DNA of 64,000 nucleotides from Kribbella voronezhensis. GTDB lineage: Bacteria > Actinomycetota > Actinomycetes > Propionibacteriales > Kribbellaceae. The notes beneath the pieces are model-generated. The model had not been told where the DNA came from. It saw only the letters and a list, made by a program, of their open reading frames with translations, and searched no databases. Shown here piece after piece: positions 1 through 8,890 of the stretch. A program made the position numbers and the translations under genes. Each line of letters opens with the position of its first letter. Position 1 is the stretch's first letter. Location: NCBI RefSeq assembly GCF_004365175.1, contig NZ_SOCE01000001.1, positions 2,467,154 through 2,531,153 of the forward strand, given 5' to 3'.

Positions 1-138
1 CCTGTCGCGATGGCCGGCCCGTTCGTGATGAACACCCGCGCCGAGGTCATCCAGGCCTTCGAAGACTTCCAGGCCGGCAAACTCGGCACCATCCCGGCCG
101 TCCACGGCCTCGGCACGGACCTGCACGAGTCCAACTGA
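1..138 (+). CDS. Pirin family protein, C-terminal 45 residues (5' end outside window)
   Basis: The window opens in frame inside a gene that stops with TGA at 136-138. The visible residues include [19 protein letters not shown] followed by QAGKLGTIP, which matches the conserved C-terminal tail of pirin-like bicupin proteins (gPFVMNT.eEI.qAf.Dyq.G). Pirins are iron-binding cupins, some with quercetinase activity; the metal-binding N-terminal cupin is not in the window, so function cannot be judged further. It converges on the kinase gene at 182-823, with a shared hairpin between them. Confidence 0.8.
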   Translation, partial: PVAMAGPFVMNTRAEVIQAFEDFQAGKLGTIPAVHGLGTDLHESN

Positions 139-144
139 CACCTC

Positions 145-179
145 ATCCGCGGTTCCGCCTCAGCGGCGGGACCGCGGAT
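145..179. terminator. Bidirectional hairpin between pirin and kinase genes
   Basis: ATCCGCGGT at 145-153 is the exact reverse complement of ACCGCGGAT at 171-179, and the inner TCCGCC/GGCGGG segment continues the stem. It starts 7 bases after the pirin stop and ends 3 bases before the stop of the convergent gene, the place expected for a shared terminator. There is no T-run, as usual in high-GC actinobacteria. Confidence 0.75.
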
Positions 180-181
180 TT

Positions 182-823
182 TCAGGGCGTGTAGTTGCCG
201 GTGTCGTCGAGGTCTGTGTAGTGCTGGATGCGTGGATCGTCGGGGTCGCCGCCGGCCAGTACTACGAACTCGCGGGCGGCCGGCGGGCCGCCGTACTGGG
301 GGTTGAGGCCGTTGCTGAGGCTCTTGTGCATCAGCGCGAAGTCGACGTACCGATCGCCGAGACCGAGCCGGCTGAGATCGAGGATGCCGCTGAAACGCAG
401 GGTTTCCGGGTCGATGAAGACGTTCGGCGCACAGTAGTCGCCATGCGTCACGACCTCGCGCGGCCCGGGGAACGGCGAATCGAACGGACACTCGGTCAAC
501 CCGCGCAACCGGCGTACGCCGTCCGCAACAGCGGCCAGTACCGCGGGACGCTCGGCGGCCGGCCAGGTCTGCGAGGCGTCGCGACCGTGGAGCTGAGTGG
601 TGAGCATCCAGTCGTCACCACGATCGAGCACGCGCGGGCACGGTATCTCGGTGCCGGCCAGCCAGCTCAGTCGTTCGGCTTCTTCGGCAACGCCCGCGCC
701 CGCCTTGTAATAAAGGGTTTCTGCGGCGCGTTCCAGTCGCACCACGGTCGCCCCGGACCATCCGAGGTCGACCGGTTCGGCGCGGGTGGCGCCGAACCGG
801 TCGGTCAGAGCTGCAAGATCCAC
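182..823 (-). CDS. Aminoglycoside phosphotransferase (APH) family kinase
   Basis: A 213-residue APH-type small-molecule kinase, probably cytoplasmic. The Brenner motif reads VTHGDYCAPNVFID (catalytic Asp in HGD, metal-binding Asn) and is followed by GILDLSRLGLGDRYVDFALM, the equivalent of the DFG region. The protein is about 50 residues shorter than typical APH(3') enzymes (about 264), mostly in the linker before the HGD motif. The start is GTG at 821-823, directly abutting the TGA of the upstream chitinase gene (TGAGTG), so translation is probably coupled to it. Resistance to an aminoglycoside cannot be inferred; many actinobacterial members have unknown substrates. Confidence 0.8.
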   Translation of the reverse strand: MDLAALTDRFGATRAEPVDLGWSGATVVRLERAAETLYYKAGAGVAEEAERLSWLAGTEIPCPRVLDRGDDWMLTTQLHGRDASQTWPAAERPAVLAAVADGVRRLRGLTECPFDSPFPGPREVVTHGDYCAPNVFIDPETLRFSGILDLSRLGLGDRYVDFALMHKSLSNGLNPQYGGPPAAREFVVLAGGDPDDPRIQHYTDLDDTGNYTP

Positions 824-2104
824 TCAGTGAAGGTTACGGTGCAAAGCCGAAATCAGCTCGCCATTTCCGGTATCGCCATCGAGTGACCAGATCATCGCGC
901 CGCCGAGGTGGCGCTTGGAGATGTACTGCGCCTTGCGCTTCATCTCGACCGGGTCGTCCCAGGTCCAGAACGTCGTACCGTCGAACAGCCAGGCGAAGCC
1001 GGCCTTGTTGTCACGGTGGACGGTGAAGTCGCCGGCCTTTGCCTTGAGCAACCGATAGTCCTCGTAGCCGGCTTCGTACGTCGCCGGCGCGGGACCCGTG
1101 GCGGGCTGGAACAACCCGTTGTTCTGGTTGGTCACGCCGGTCCAGCCGCGGCTGTAGAACGGCACGCCCATCACCAGCTGGTTGCGCGGCGCACCGCGGG
1201 AGAGGTAGGCGTCGATCGTCACCTGGGAGCTGAACTCCTCGGACGAGGGGTCGCCCTTCGGCGCGTCGATCGCGGACTGCTGGTTGGTGATCGGGTCCCA
1301 CGAGCCGTGGTAGTCGTAGCCCTGCGTCGTACCGAAGGTCAGGTCGCGGAACAACTGCTTGACCTGGAACCCGTTGTCGATCTGCTCCGGCGCGGCGGGC
1401 AGGAAGGCGGTCAGGTTGTAGCGGCCGCGGAACGGCCAGGACGCGCGGTCCAGCTGCTTGCGGTACTCGTGCACCAGTGCGGTGAAGTTCTGCTTGTCTT
1501 CGGGGCGGATCACGTTGCCCGGGTTGCCTTCGCTGGCCGGCCACTCCCAGTCGAGGTCGACACCGTCGAAGATGCCCTTCGCGGCACCGGCCGGAGCGCC
1601 CGGCAGGTTGCCCTTGAGCCACATGTCGAGGCAGGACTTCACATGCGCGGCCCGGGAGGCCGGCGTGAGCGCGGCGTCGGAGAAGTACTTCGAACCGGTC
1701 CAGCCGCCGAGCGAGATGCTGATCCGCAGCTTCGGGAACTTCTGCTTCAGCTGCTTCAACTGGTTCAGGTTGCCGGCCAGTGGCTGGCCGGCCTCGTCGG
1801 CTTTGCCGCTGACGCTCTGCTCCGCGGTGAACGGCCGCTGATAATCGGCCCACGGGTCGCTCGAGACACAGTTGCCGGAGGCATCGAGAAAGCCGAACGC
1901 GTAGTTCAGCTGGGTGAGTTTGGCGGCCGTACCGTTCTTGACCAGGTCACTCACCAGGAAGTTGCGGTCGTAGCCGCTCCACTGGGTGTAGTACCCGACA
2001 ACACGCTTCTGACTGTGAGCCTCGGCCGGCACCGCGGACACCCCGAGAGGGACTGTCACCGCAACTGCCACCAGCGCCGCAAAGCTCCGACGTTTCACCG
2101 ACAT
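824..2104 (-). CDS. Secreted GH18 chitinase
   Basis: Family 18 glycoside hydrolase that cleaves chitin outside the cell. I chose ATG at 2104 because GGGGAG lies 5 bases upstream; a GTG 12 bases earlier would place this site inside the gene. Residues 1 to about 30 form a signal peptide (MSVKRRSFAAL..., Ala-rich end at AEA). The catalytic DGVDLDWE motif (DxxDxDxE, Glu as proton donor) is at about 180-187, preceded by the substrate-strand motif SLGGWT at about 131-136. GVPFYSRGW and the final AMIWSLDGD are also typical of the family. There is no carbohydrate-binding module. The gene is followed with no gap by the APH-like kinase and is divergent from a GNAT gene, with operator-like palindromes between them. 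Confidence 0.93.
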   Translation of the reverse strand: MSVKRRSFAALVAVAVTVPLGVSAVPAEAHSQKRVVGYYTQWSGYDRNFLVSDLVKNGTAAKLTQLNYAFGFLDASGNCVSSDPWADYQRPFTAEQSVSGKADEAGQPLAGNLNQLKQLKQKFPKLRISISLGGWTGSKYFSDAALTPASRAAHVKSCLDMWLKGNLPGAPAGAAKGIFDGVDLDWEWPASEGNPGNVIRPEDKQNFTALVHEYRKQLDRASWPFRGRYNLTAFLPAAPEQIDNGFQVKQLFRDLTFGTTQGYDYHGSWDPITNQQSAIDAPKGDPSSEEFSSQVTIDAYLSRGAPRNQLVMGVPFYSRGWTGVTNQNNGLFQPATGPAPATYEAGYEDYRLLKAKAGDFTVHRDNKAGFAWLFDGTTFWTWDDPVEMKRKAQYISKRHLGGAMIWSLDGDTGNGELISALHRNLH

Positions 2105-2185
2105 GGTTCTCCCCACCGGGCGGTTCGAGGAACAACGAGCCCGCTCACCATAAGCACGCCTGAATAGTTAAGCAACCTCTCTATC

Positions 2186-2228
2186 GAAAGCATTTTCTGC
2201 CGCCCCCTGCGCCGTCGAGAGCGCTTTC
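2186..2228. promoter_or_regulatory. Two operator-like palindromes upstream of the chitinase
   Basis: GAAAGCATTTTC (2186-2197) and GAGAGCGCTTTC (2217-2228) are two imperfect versions of a GAAAGC-GCTTTC palindrome, 31 bases apart (about three helical turns). The type resembles LacI-family operators such as cre or CebR-like sites. They sit between divergent genes, 82 and 113 bases upstream of the chitinase start. Which protein binds is unknown. Confidence 0.4.
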
Positions 2229-2270
2229 TTACCCCAGGCGATGGACGAACTCGGCCCTAGACTCGGCGAC

Positions 2271-2795
2271 ATGCTGCAGATCAGGCCGGCGGTGACCGCG
2301 GATGTGGAGGTCGTGGACGAGATCGCCCAGTCCGCCTTCGAGCACTACACCGCCCGGATCGGCCGCCCGCCGACGCCGATGAGCATCGACTACCGGGCCG
2401 CCGTCGAGGCCGGCAAGATCTGGGTCGCCGACGATCGCAGTACGGTCGTCGGCTTCGTCTTGCTGGAGAACGAGGACGACGCATTGCTCCTGGACGTCAT
2501 CGCCGTCTCACCCGCGGCCCAGGGCACGGGAGTCGGCTCGGCGCTCCTCACCTTCACCGAAACAGAAGCCGAGACCCGCGGCTACTCCCGCATCACGCTC
2601 TACACGAACGTCATGATGACCGAGAACCTGGCGTACTACCCACGGCATGGCTACGTCGAGACCGGACGCCAGTACAAGAACGGCTTCGGCCGAGCCCACT
2701 TCGAGAAGATGCTCGCTGGTGTTAGTGGCGATGAAGGATCGGCCGTTTCGGGGGTTGGGCCGACCGACGAGACAGGTGGTCTTCAACCCGGCTGA
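2271..2795 (+). CDS. GNAT family N-acetyltransferase
   Basis: A 174-residue acetyltransferase using acetyl-CoA on an unknown amine. Motif A, with the acetyl-CoA pyrophosphate loop, is visible as DVIAVSPAAQGTGVGSALL, and motif B as NLAYYPRHGYVETGR. I chose ATG at 2271 because MLQIRPA starts the first beta strand as in most GNAT proteins; an in-frame ATG at 2241 would add ten non-conserved residues. The fold ends near FEKML, and about 25 low-complexity residues follow, running into a repetitive spacer. No upstream ribosome site is convincing. Confidence 0.85.
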   Translation: MLQIRPAVTADVEVVDEIAQSAFEHYTARIGRPPTPMSIDYRAAVEAGKIWVADDRSTVVGFVLLENEDDALLLDVIAVSPAAQGTGVGSALLTFTETEAETRGYSRITLYTNVMMTENLAYYPRHGYVETGRQYKNGFGRAHFEKMLAGVSGDEGSAVSGVGPTDETGGLQPG

Positions 2796-2825
2796 GCTGC
2801 TCGAGAGTAGGTCACGTGGTCAGCT

Positions 2826-2956
2826 GCGACGAAGGAGCCGGCAGCCGGCGGGCGGGAGCAGCCGACCGAGGAGGGCACGCGGGAGCTTGTCGAGCGGCGA
2901 CGGAGGAGCCGCGACTGGGGTGGGCGGGAGCGACCGACGGAGGAGGGCGCGTGGGA
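2826..2956. repeat. Imperfect tandem duplication, period 71 bp
   Basis: GCGACGAAGGAGCC at 2826 recurs as GCGACGGAGGAGCC at 2897, and GGCGGGAGCAGCCGACCGAG near 2851 recurs as a similar block near 2923. Two arms of about 60 bases are aligned at a constant 71-base offset. The stretch is purine-rich on the top strand, carries no plausible gene, and lies between the GNAT stop and the purH terminator. Confidence 0.6.
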
Positions 2957-2961
2957 AAGAA

Positions 2962-2990
2962 GCACCCCCGCCTGGGTGAGGCGGGGGTGC
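2962..2990 (-). terminator. purH terminator hairpin
   Basis: GCACCCCCGCC (2962-2972) and GGCGGGGGTGC (2980-2990) form a perfect 11-bp stem with a 7-base loop. It lies 6 bases downstream of the purH stop codon on the minus strand. Confidence 0.8.
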
Positions 2991-2996
2991 GTCGTA

Positions 2997-4556
2997 CTAG
3001 TGGAAGAAGTGGCGGGTGTTGGTGAAGTACATGGTGATGCCGGCCTTGGTGGCGGCTTCGATGGCGGCGTCGTCCCGGATGGAGCCGCCGGGCTGGACGA
3101 CGGCTTTGACGCCTGCGTCGATGAGGACCTCGAGGCCGTCGGGGAAGGGGAAGAAGGCGTCCGAGGCGGCGACGGAGCCGGCCGCGCGGTCGGCGGCGCG
3201 GGAGACGGCGAGGCGGCAGGAGTCGACGCGGTTGACCTGGCCCATGCCGACGCCGACCGAGGCGCCGTCCGCGGCCAGCAGGATCGCGTTGGACTTGACC
3301 GCCCGGCAGGCTTTCCAGGCGAAGGCGAGGTCGGCGAGCACCTCGTCGGAGGCGGCCGGACCGGCGGCCAGTTGCCAGCCGGACGGGTCGTCGCCGGGCG
3401 CCTGGAAGACGTCCTTCTGCTGCATCAGCAGCCCGCCGCTGATCGCGCGGAACTCGACCGGCTGAGCTGAGGTATCCGGTCCGCAGACCAGCAGGCGGAT
3501 GTTCTTCTTCGCCTGCAGCACCTCGACCGCGCCGTCTTCGAAACCAGGCGCGACGAGCACCTCGGTGAAGATCTCCGCGACCTGCTTGGCCAGCTCGACC
3601 GAGACCGGGCGGTTGGTGGCGATCACGCCGCCGTACGCCGAGACCGGGTCGCACTCGTGGGCGCGCCGGTGCGCCTCGGCGATGTCCTTGCCGACCGCGA
3701 TGCCGCACGGGTTCGCGTGCTTGATGATCGCGACGGCCGGCTCGGTGAAGTCGTACGCCGTACGCCGGGCCGCGTCCGCGTCGACGTAGTTGTTGTACGA
3801 CATCTCCTTGCCGTGCAGCTGCTCGGCCGAGGCCAGCCCGGATCCGCCGTTGCTGTAGAGCGCAGCCGGCTGGTGCGGGTTCTCGCCGTACCGCAGGACC
3901 GCCTTCTTCTCCCACGAAGCGCCGACCCACGCCGGGAAGCCCGAGCCTTCGCTGCTGTCCGTGAGCACGTTGCCCATCCAGGACGCCACAGCCACGTCGT
4001 ACTCCGCGGTGTGCACGAAGGCCGCAGCAGCCAGCCGCTGCCGCTGCTCCAGCGAGAACCCACCCTCCCCAAGCACGGCATAGACATCTGAGTACTGCGA
4101 AGGCGAGGTCACCACGGCAACGTTCGCGTGGTTCTTGGCCGCGCCGCGGACCATCGACGGACCACCGATGTCGATCTGCTCGACACACTCGTCCACCGAC
4201 GCGCCCGAGGCGACCGTCTCGCTGAACGGGTACAGGTTGCTGACCAGCAGGTCGAACGGCTCGACGCGCATCTCGGCGAGCTGCTCCACGTGGTCGGGCT
4301 TGCGGACGTCGGCGAGCAGACCGGCGTGCACCTTCGGGTGCAGCGTCTTCACCCGCCCGTCCAGGCACTCGGGGAACCCGGTGAGGTCTTCCACCTTGGT
4401 CACCGGTACGCCGGCCGCGGCGATCCGGGCGGCGGTGGAGCCGGTCGACACCAGCTGGACCCCGGCGTCGGACAGCGCCTTCGCGAGCTCCTCCAGACCG
4501 GTCTTGTCGTAGACGCTGATCAGCGCCCGGCGGATCGGCCTGCGGTCGGTGCTCAC
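2997..4556 (-). CDS. purH: Bifunctional AICAR transformylase / IMP cyclohydrolase
   Basis: The 519-residue enzyme catalyses the last two steps of IMP synthesis: formylation of AICAR by 10-formyl-THF, then ring closure. The N-terminal cyclohydrolase domain ([18 protein letters not shown], then [13 protein letters not shown] [14 protein letters not shown]) is followed by the transformylase domain with [13 protein letters not shown] and [13 protein letters not shown], and the C-terminus has QPGGSIRDD. The length is normal for PurH. The GTG start at 4554-4556 overlaps the purN stop (GTGA), so the two genes are translationally coupled. A strong hairpin follows the stop. Confidence 0.97.
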   Translation of the reverse strand: MSTDRRPIRRALISVYDKTGLEELAKALSDAGVQLVSTGSTAARIAAAGVPVTKVEDLTGFPECLDGRVKTLHPKVHAGLLADVRKPDHVEQLAEMRVEPFDLLVSNLYPFSETVASGASVDECVEQIDIGGPSMVRGAAKNHANVAVVTSPSQYSDVYAVLGEGGFSLEQRQRLAAAAFVHTAEYDVAVASWMGNVLTDSSEGSGFPAWVGASWEKKAVLRYGENPHQPAALYSNGGSGLASAEQLHGKEMSYNNYVDADAARRTAYDFTEPAVAIIKHANPCGIAVGKDIAEAHRRAHECDPVSAYGGVIATNRPVSVELAKQVAEIFTEVLVAPGFEDGAVEVLQAKKNIRLLVCGPDTSAQPVEFRAISGGLLMQQKDVFQAPGDDPSGWQLAAGPAASDEVLADLAFAWKACRAVKSNAILLAADGASVGVGMGQVNRVDSCRLAVSRAADRAAGSVAASDAFFPFPDGLEVLIDAGVKAVVQPGGSIRDDAAIEAATKAGITMYFTNTRHFFH

Positions 4557-5173
4557 TTCAGTCGAACCTTTCGTCCGGTGATGGTCCAGCCGTCGCGGAC
4601 CAGCCGGCCGACCCACTCCACCAGCTGGCGGCGTTCGACCTCCTTGATCCGTTCGGTCAGGGTTTCTTCGGTGTCGTCGTCCTCGACGGGCACGACGACC
4701 TGGCTGATGATCGGCCCGGTGTCGACCCCGCCGTCGACGAAGAACAGGGTCGCGCCGGCCACCTTGACGCCGTACTCGAGCGCGTCGCGAGGCCCGTGGA
4801 TACCGGGGAACGCGGGCAGCAGCGCGTTGTGGGTGTTGATGTAGCGATCGCCGAACGCCCCGAGGAAGTCGTCGCCGACCAGCTTCAGGAAGCCGGCCGA
4901 GATGACCAGATCGGGCTTGTACTCCGCCACGGAAGCCGTCAGTGCACGGTCCCACGCAGCGCGCTCGGCGTGGTCCTTCACCTTGTGCACGAAGGTCGGC
5001 ACGCCCGCGGCGGCGGCCCGGTCGAGCCCGGCGATCCCCTCGCGATCCGCGCCGACGGCGACCACCTGCGCGCCGTACGCCGGGTCTTCGCAGGCGTCCA
5101 GCAGTGCTTGCAGGTTCGAACCGGAACCCGAGATCAGCACGACCAGACGCGCGGGGGCATTCGGGTCAGTCAC
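4553..5173 (-). CDS. purN: Phosphoribosylglycinamide formyltransferase
   Basis: GAR transformylase of de novo purine synthesis, 206 residues. Family signatures include [15 protein letters not shown], the catalytic [20 protein letters not shown] (Asn and His) and [16 protein letters not shown] with the catalytic Asp. I placed the start at GTG 5171-5173, ten bases after the DUF6350 stop; a longer frame upstream would overlap that gene and adds non-conserved residues. It is the middle gene of DUF6350-purN-purH and overlaps purH by 4 bases. Confidence 0.95.
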   Translation of the reverse strand: MTDPNAPARLVVLISGSGSNLQALLDACEDPAYGAQVVAVGADREGIAGLDRAAAAGVPTFVHKVKDHAERAAWDRALTASVAEYKPDLVISAGFLKLVGDDFLGAFGDRYINTHNALLPAFPGIHGPRDALEYGVKVAGATLFFVDGGVDTGPIISQVVVPVEDDDTEETLTERIKEVERRQLVEWVGRLVRDGWTITGRKVRLK

Positions 5174-5183
5174 CCGGCAAACC

Positions 5184-6449
5184 CTATCGCTCGATGCCTC
5201 CGGGTCCGGTGTCGGCCTCCGGTACCCCCGGGCGCCGGGCCGCGACGACACCGGCGGTGATCGCCGCGCCGATCGCCATCCCGGCCGTCAGTACCCCGGC
5301 CGCCGGAATCGCGCCGGGGATGCCCACCTCGGCCATCCGGCCCGGTCCGGCCGCACCGCCCGCGAGCACCATCAGGACGAGCAGGGCGAGTCCGCCGAGC
5401 AGGGCCGCGATCGCCCCTCGCAGCGCGAACGCGTCCCACCCGAGCGCCTCGGCCTCCACCGTCTTCAGCCCGCGCCGCGTGATCACCAGCCCAGCGACCA
5501 CACCGGCGGCCAGTGGCACCACAGCAGTCAGCACGAGCAGGTACGTCGACGTAGCGCCGTCAGCCGGTACTGCGGCCAGCAGCGGCAGCGCGGGGAGATT
5601 CCCCACCACGACGCCGGTCGGTGCGACCGAGGTCCCCACGCCGAGCTGGAAGCCGGGACCGGCGACGAACGCCACGACGTACAGCAGCACGTTGGGCAGC
5701 AGCATCAGGCAGAGCGCGAACAGCACGACCGAACCGACCACGCCCGCGTCCAGGAGTTCCAGCATCGAGGTGACCCGCGAGAAGTGGATCGCCAGGATCA
5801 CGGCGTACAGGAGTGAGGCTGTGGCGATCACTGTCAGTACTGCGGCAGCAGCAGCCGGTACTGCGTCACGCAGGCCGGTCGGGGTCGCATCGGCGATGTC
5901 CGCAGCGGCACCCGACTCCACCAGGACCCCAGCAGTGCCGGCCACGATTGCCAGGGTGGCAGCACCGAGGAAAGCCGACACCGGCGACACCTTGACGGTG
6001 TTGTCCGACGTCAGCAGGGCAATGATCAGCGCGCCGAGCCCGTACGTGACCGCAAGAGCTCCGGACGCCACGGCGAGTTCGCCGGTCTTGTCGGCTCCGC
6101 TGACCCGCGCGGTGAACCGGCCGGCGCGGTACAGGCACCAGGCCAGGAACAGGGTGAGGCCGAGCGGAGCGATCGTCACAGAGCCGCCACCGAACGTGGC
6201 ACCGGCCTTGTGCGCGACCAGCCACACCGTGGCACCGGCGCGGACGGCCCCGGAGGCACCACCGAAGGAGGCCGCCAGCCAGCCGATCACCGCGACCGCG
6301 GCACACGCCAGCAGACCGGTCAGCAGGCAGGCGCCGGCGCCGATCACGGCCGACAGCAGCACCGGTTTCGTCGGTGCGGCGACGGACGGGTCGGGCGGCT
6401 GCGGGGATCCGCCGTCACGGCTGCCTGGGCGGCTCAGCATGTCGGTCAT
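5184..6449 (-). CDS. DUF6350 family multi-pass membrane protein
   Basis: A 421-residue integral membrane protein with roughly ten or more hydrophobic segments from residue 30 onward and a short charged N-terminus. It matches the family (DUF6350) that sits immediately upstream of purN in many actinobacteria. The function is unknown; a transport or cell-envelope role is only a guess. ATG at 6447-6449 has GGAG 5-8 bases upstream. The gene is very Ala/Gly/Val-rich. Confidence 0.85.
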   Translation of the reverse strand: MTDMLSRPGSRDGGSPQPPDPSVAAPTKPVLLSAVIGAGACLLTGLLACAAVAVIGWLAASFGGASGAVRAGATVWLVAHKAGATFGGGSVTIAPLGLTLFLAWCLYRAGRFTARVSGADKTGELAVASGALAVTYGLGALIIALLTSDNTVKVSPVSAFLGAATLAIVAGTAGVLVESGAAADIADATPTGLRDAVPAAAAAVLTVIATASLLYAVILAIHFSRVTSMLELLDAGVVGSVVLFALCLMLLPNVLLYVVAFVAGPGFQLGVGTSVAPTGVVVGNLPALPLLAAVPADGATSTYLLVLTAVVPLAAGVVAGLVITRRGLKTVEAEALGWDAFALRGAIAALLGGLALLVLMVLAGGAAGPGRMAEVGIPGAIPAAGVLTAGMAIGAAITAGVVAARRPGVPEADTGPGGIER

Positions 6450-6591
6450 CTGAGCTCCATCGTCGCCCGCGGAGAGGGGACCGCTCGTGCGGACACGCCG
6501 AGGTATGGAAGACTTCGGCAGGCTGGCTCTCCGGGTGTATGCCGGGCCACCGGGTACCGTCGGGCGGAATCAGTCAGGAGGTCGAGAGCGA

Positions 6592-7926
6592 GTGTCGGGT
6601 TCCCACCGCGCGCCACGCGGCGGTAGTCGTGCCGCGGCTCGGCAGGCACGCCGGGCGCAGGCCCGCCGTCGTAACCAGCTGATCGGCGCCGGCGCGGCTG
6701 TCCTGATCCTGGTCGGTGGCGGTGGCATCGCCGCGGTCAACGCGTTCGGCGGCGGCGACTCCCCCGGCTCCAAGGCCGGCACCGGCGACGACAAGTCCGC
6801 CGGCTCGAGCCTGTTGTCCGATGCCAAGTCGCTGATCGACGTTCCGGCCGCCAAGTCGCTGAGCCCGGCCGGCACCTGGGCGATCGCCGCGACCGCCGAC
6901 GGCAGCAGCGCGCCGGACAAGTCGTTCGTCTGCCAGCCGCAACGCTTCGCCGACCCGGCCGGCGTCCGGACCTGGGTCCGCACCTTCCGCAACGCGGCCA
7001 CCAAGGAGTCCGCGGTCCAGTACGTCGAGGTCTCGAACGACTCGACCGCGGCGGACAAGACCTACGCGACGATCACCGGCTGGCTCAGCGGCTGCCTCAC
7101 CCCGCAGGTGCGCCTGATCGCGAGCTACACCACCACCGGACTGGGCGAGCGCGGCGTCGTCGCCGTCTTCGGCCAGCCCACCGGTGAGAAGACCAGCAAC
7201 TACAAGACCATCTCGGTGACCACGGCCGGCCAGGCCACGATGGTGCTCGAACACGACAGCGCCGGCACCGCGGTCCCCAAACCCGACGCCGTGCTCAGTA
7301 CCGCGGGCGCCGGGCTGAAGCGGATCTGCGACCAGCCGGGCGCCAACTGCACCACCGGTACGCCGACGGCGTCCCCCGCGTTGCTCCCGAGCAACGAGTC
7401 GGCCGGCTTCATGGCACCGATCGACCTGCCCGTGCTGGCGTCGGTGAACAAACCCTGGGTGAGCGCGAGCACGACGACCCGGACCGGGACCGGCTGCGAG
7501 AAGATCGATCTCAAGAAGGCGAAGGCGACGGGGTACAAGTCGCTCACCTACGTGACGCCGGACGCCGACGTGCCGACCGAGTTCGGTCTGGACGCCACGG
7601 TGTCGAGCTATGCCAATGCGACGGCGGCGACCGCCTTCGTCACCGGGATCCGCAAGAACGTGGACAGCTGCGCCAAGGCCACCTCCGACGCCGTGAAGGT
7701 CAAGACGACCAGCACCATCTCGGTCGGCGCGATCAAGGGCGAGGCCTGGCGGGCGGCGTACGACACCGGCGGCGGCAAGGTCTTCACCTACCGGATCGGG
7801 ATCGCCTCCAACGGGTCGAACGCCGTCTACATCCTGTTCCCGGTGCTGAAGAACCTGGACATCAGCGACAACGCCTTCGCCGACGTACTCGTGCGTGCCG
7901 CCGAGCGCTGCACGGCGTACAAGTAA
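6592..7926 (+). CDS. Membrane-anchored protein with two extracytoplasmic PknH-sensor-like domains
   Basis: A 444-residue protein of unknown function. A basic N-terminus (about 30 residues, many Arg) precedes one membrane segment, NQLIGAGAAVLILVGGGGI. Two similar domains of about 170 residues follow, each with paired cysteines (FVCQPQRF/WLSGCL/RICDQ and TGCEKID/VDSCAKA/ERCTAYK), a pattern seen in PknH-type sensor domains. GTG at 6592 is preceded by AGGAGG at 6576-6581. The gene is monocistronic, divergent from DUF6350, and converges on sucD across a strong hairpin. The domain assignment is from pattern, not a profile search. Confidence 0.6.
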   Translation: MSGSHRAPRGGSRAAARQARRAQARRRNQLIGAGAAVLILVGGGGIAAVNAFGGGDSPGSKAGTGDDKSAGSSLLSDAKSLIDVPAAKSLSPAGTWAIAATADGSSAPDKSFVCQPQRFADPAGVRTWVRTFRNAATKESAVQYVEVSNDSTAADKTYATITGWLSGCLTPQVRLIASYTTTGLGERGVVAVFGQPTGEKTSNYKTISVTTAGQATMVLEHDSAGTAVPKPDAVLSTAGAGLKRICDQPGANCTTGTPTASPALLPSNESAGFMAPIDLPVLASVNKPWVSASTTTRTGTGCEKIDLKKAKATGYKSLTYVTPDADVPTEFGLDATVSSYANATAATAFVTGIRKNVDSCAKATSDAVKVKTTSTISVGAIKGEAWRAAYDTGGGKVFTYRIGIASNGSNAVYILFPVLKNLDISDNAFADVLVRAAERCTAYK

Positions 7927-7944
7927 GTCCTTCGCACAAACAAC

Positions 7945-7972
7945 AGCGGCCCCGGGAAGTCCCGGGGCCGCT
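7945..7972. terminator. Bidirectional terminator
   Basis: AGCGGCCCCGGGA (7945-7957) and TCCCGGGGCCGCT (7960-7972) form a perfect 13-bp stem with a 2-base gap, between the convergent stops at 7926 and 7988. On the plus strand it is followed by CTTGCG. Confidence 0.85.
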
Positions 7973-7987
7973 CTTGCGTACTGCGTA

Positions 7988-8878
7988 CTACTTGCTCAGG
8001 TCCTGCATGATCGCGCGCATCAGGTTGGCGGTCTCGGACGGCGTCTTGCCGACCTTGACGCCGACGGCCTCGAGGGCCTCCTGCTTGGCGGCCGCCGTAC
8101 CGGAGGAGCCGGACACGATGGCGCCGGCGTGGCCCATCGTCTTGCCCTCCGGGGCGGTGAAGCCCGCGACGTAGCCGACGACCGGCTTGGTCACGTTCTC
8201 CTTGATGAACGCGGCCGCCCGCTCCTCGGCGTCACCACCGATCTCACCGATCATCACGATCGCGTCGGTGTCCGGGTCGTCCTGGAACGCCCGCAGCGCG
8301 TCGATGTGGGTCGTCCCGATGATCGGGTCGCCACCGATCCCGATCGCCGTGGAGAAGCCGAAGTCGCTCAGCTCGTACATCATCTGGTAGGTCAGCGTGC
8401 CCGACTTCGACACCAGACCGATCCGGCCGGCACCGGCGATGTTCGCCGGGATGATGCCTGCGTTGGCCTCGCCGGGGGTGATGATGCCCGGGCAGTTCGG
8501 CCCGATGATCCGGGTCGTGCCGGAGGCCTGCGCGTGCGCGAAGAACTCCGCGGTGTCGTGCACCGGGACGCCTTCGGTGATCACGACGACCAGCGCGACG
8601 CCGGCGTCGATGGCCTCGAAGACCGCGCCCTTGGTGAACTTCGGCGGCACGAAGACGACCGACACGTCGGCACCGGTCTCCTTGACCGCCTCGGCGACCG
8701 AGCCGAAGACCGAGATGGCCTTACCGTCGAAATCGACCGACTGGCCGCCCTTGCCGGGCGTCACGCCGCCGACGATGTTGGTGCCGGAGGCAAGCATCCG
8801 GGTGGTGTGCTTGGTGCCCTCGGAGCCGGTCATGCCCTGGACGATGACCTTGCTGTCCTTGGTGAGGAAGATCGACAT
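7988..8878 (-). CDS. sucD: Succinyl-CoA synthetase alpha subunit
   Basis: TCA-cycle enzyme subunit, 296 residues, that binds CoA and carries the phosphohistidine. The N-terminal Rossmann part contains [25 protein letters not shown] and the active-site [14 protein letters not shown] (His phosphorylated during catalysis) are intact. It follows sucC with a 12-base gap and is the last gene before the bidirectional terminator. Confidence 0.97.
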   Translation of the reverse strand: MSIFLTKDSKVIVQGMTGSEGTKHTTRMLASGTNIVGGVTPGKGGQSVDFDGKAISVFGSVAEAVKETGADVSVVFVPPKFTKGAVFEAIDAGVALVVVITEGVPVHDTAEFFAHAQASGTTRIIGPNCPGIITPGEANAGIIPANIAGAGRIGLVSKSGTLTYQMMYELSDFGFSTAIGIGGDPIIGTTHIDALRAFQDDPDTDAIVMIGEIGGDAEERAAAFIKENVTKPVVGYVAGFTAPEGKTMGHAGAIVSGSSGTAAAKQEALEAVGVKVGKTPSETANLMRAIMQDLSK

Positions 8879-8890
8879 GTCCGTTGTCCC

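Noticed and set aside
182..823. Aminoglycoside resistance gene
   Set aside because: Only fold motifs support APH; the protein is short and coupled to a chitinase gene, so a resistance role is not supported.
908..2167. Long plus-strand open frame opposite the chitinase
   Set aside because: It has no recognisable domain, and the minus strand encodes a complete GH18 enzyme.
6487..6591. Earlier start of the two-domain sensor-like protein
   Set aside because: The upstream 35 codons lack conserved character, and AGGAGG lies 10 bases before GTG 6592.
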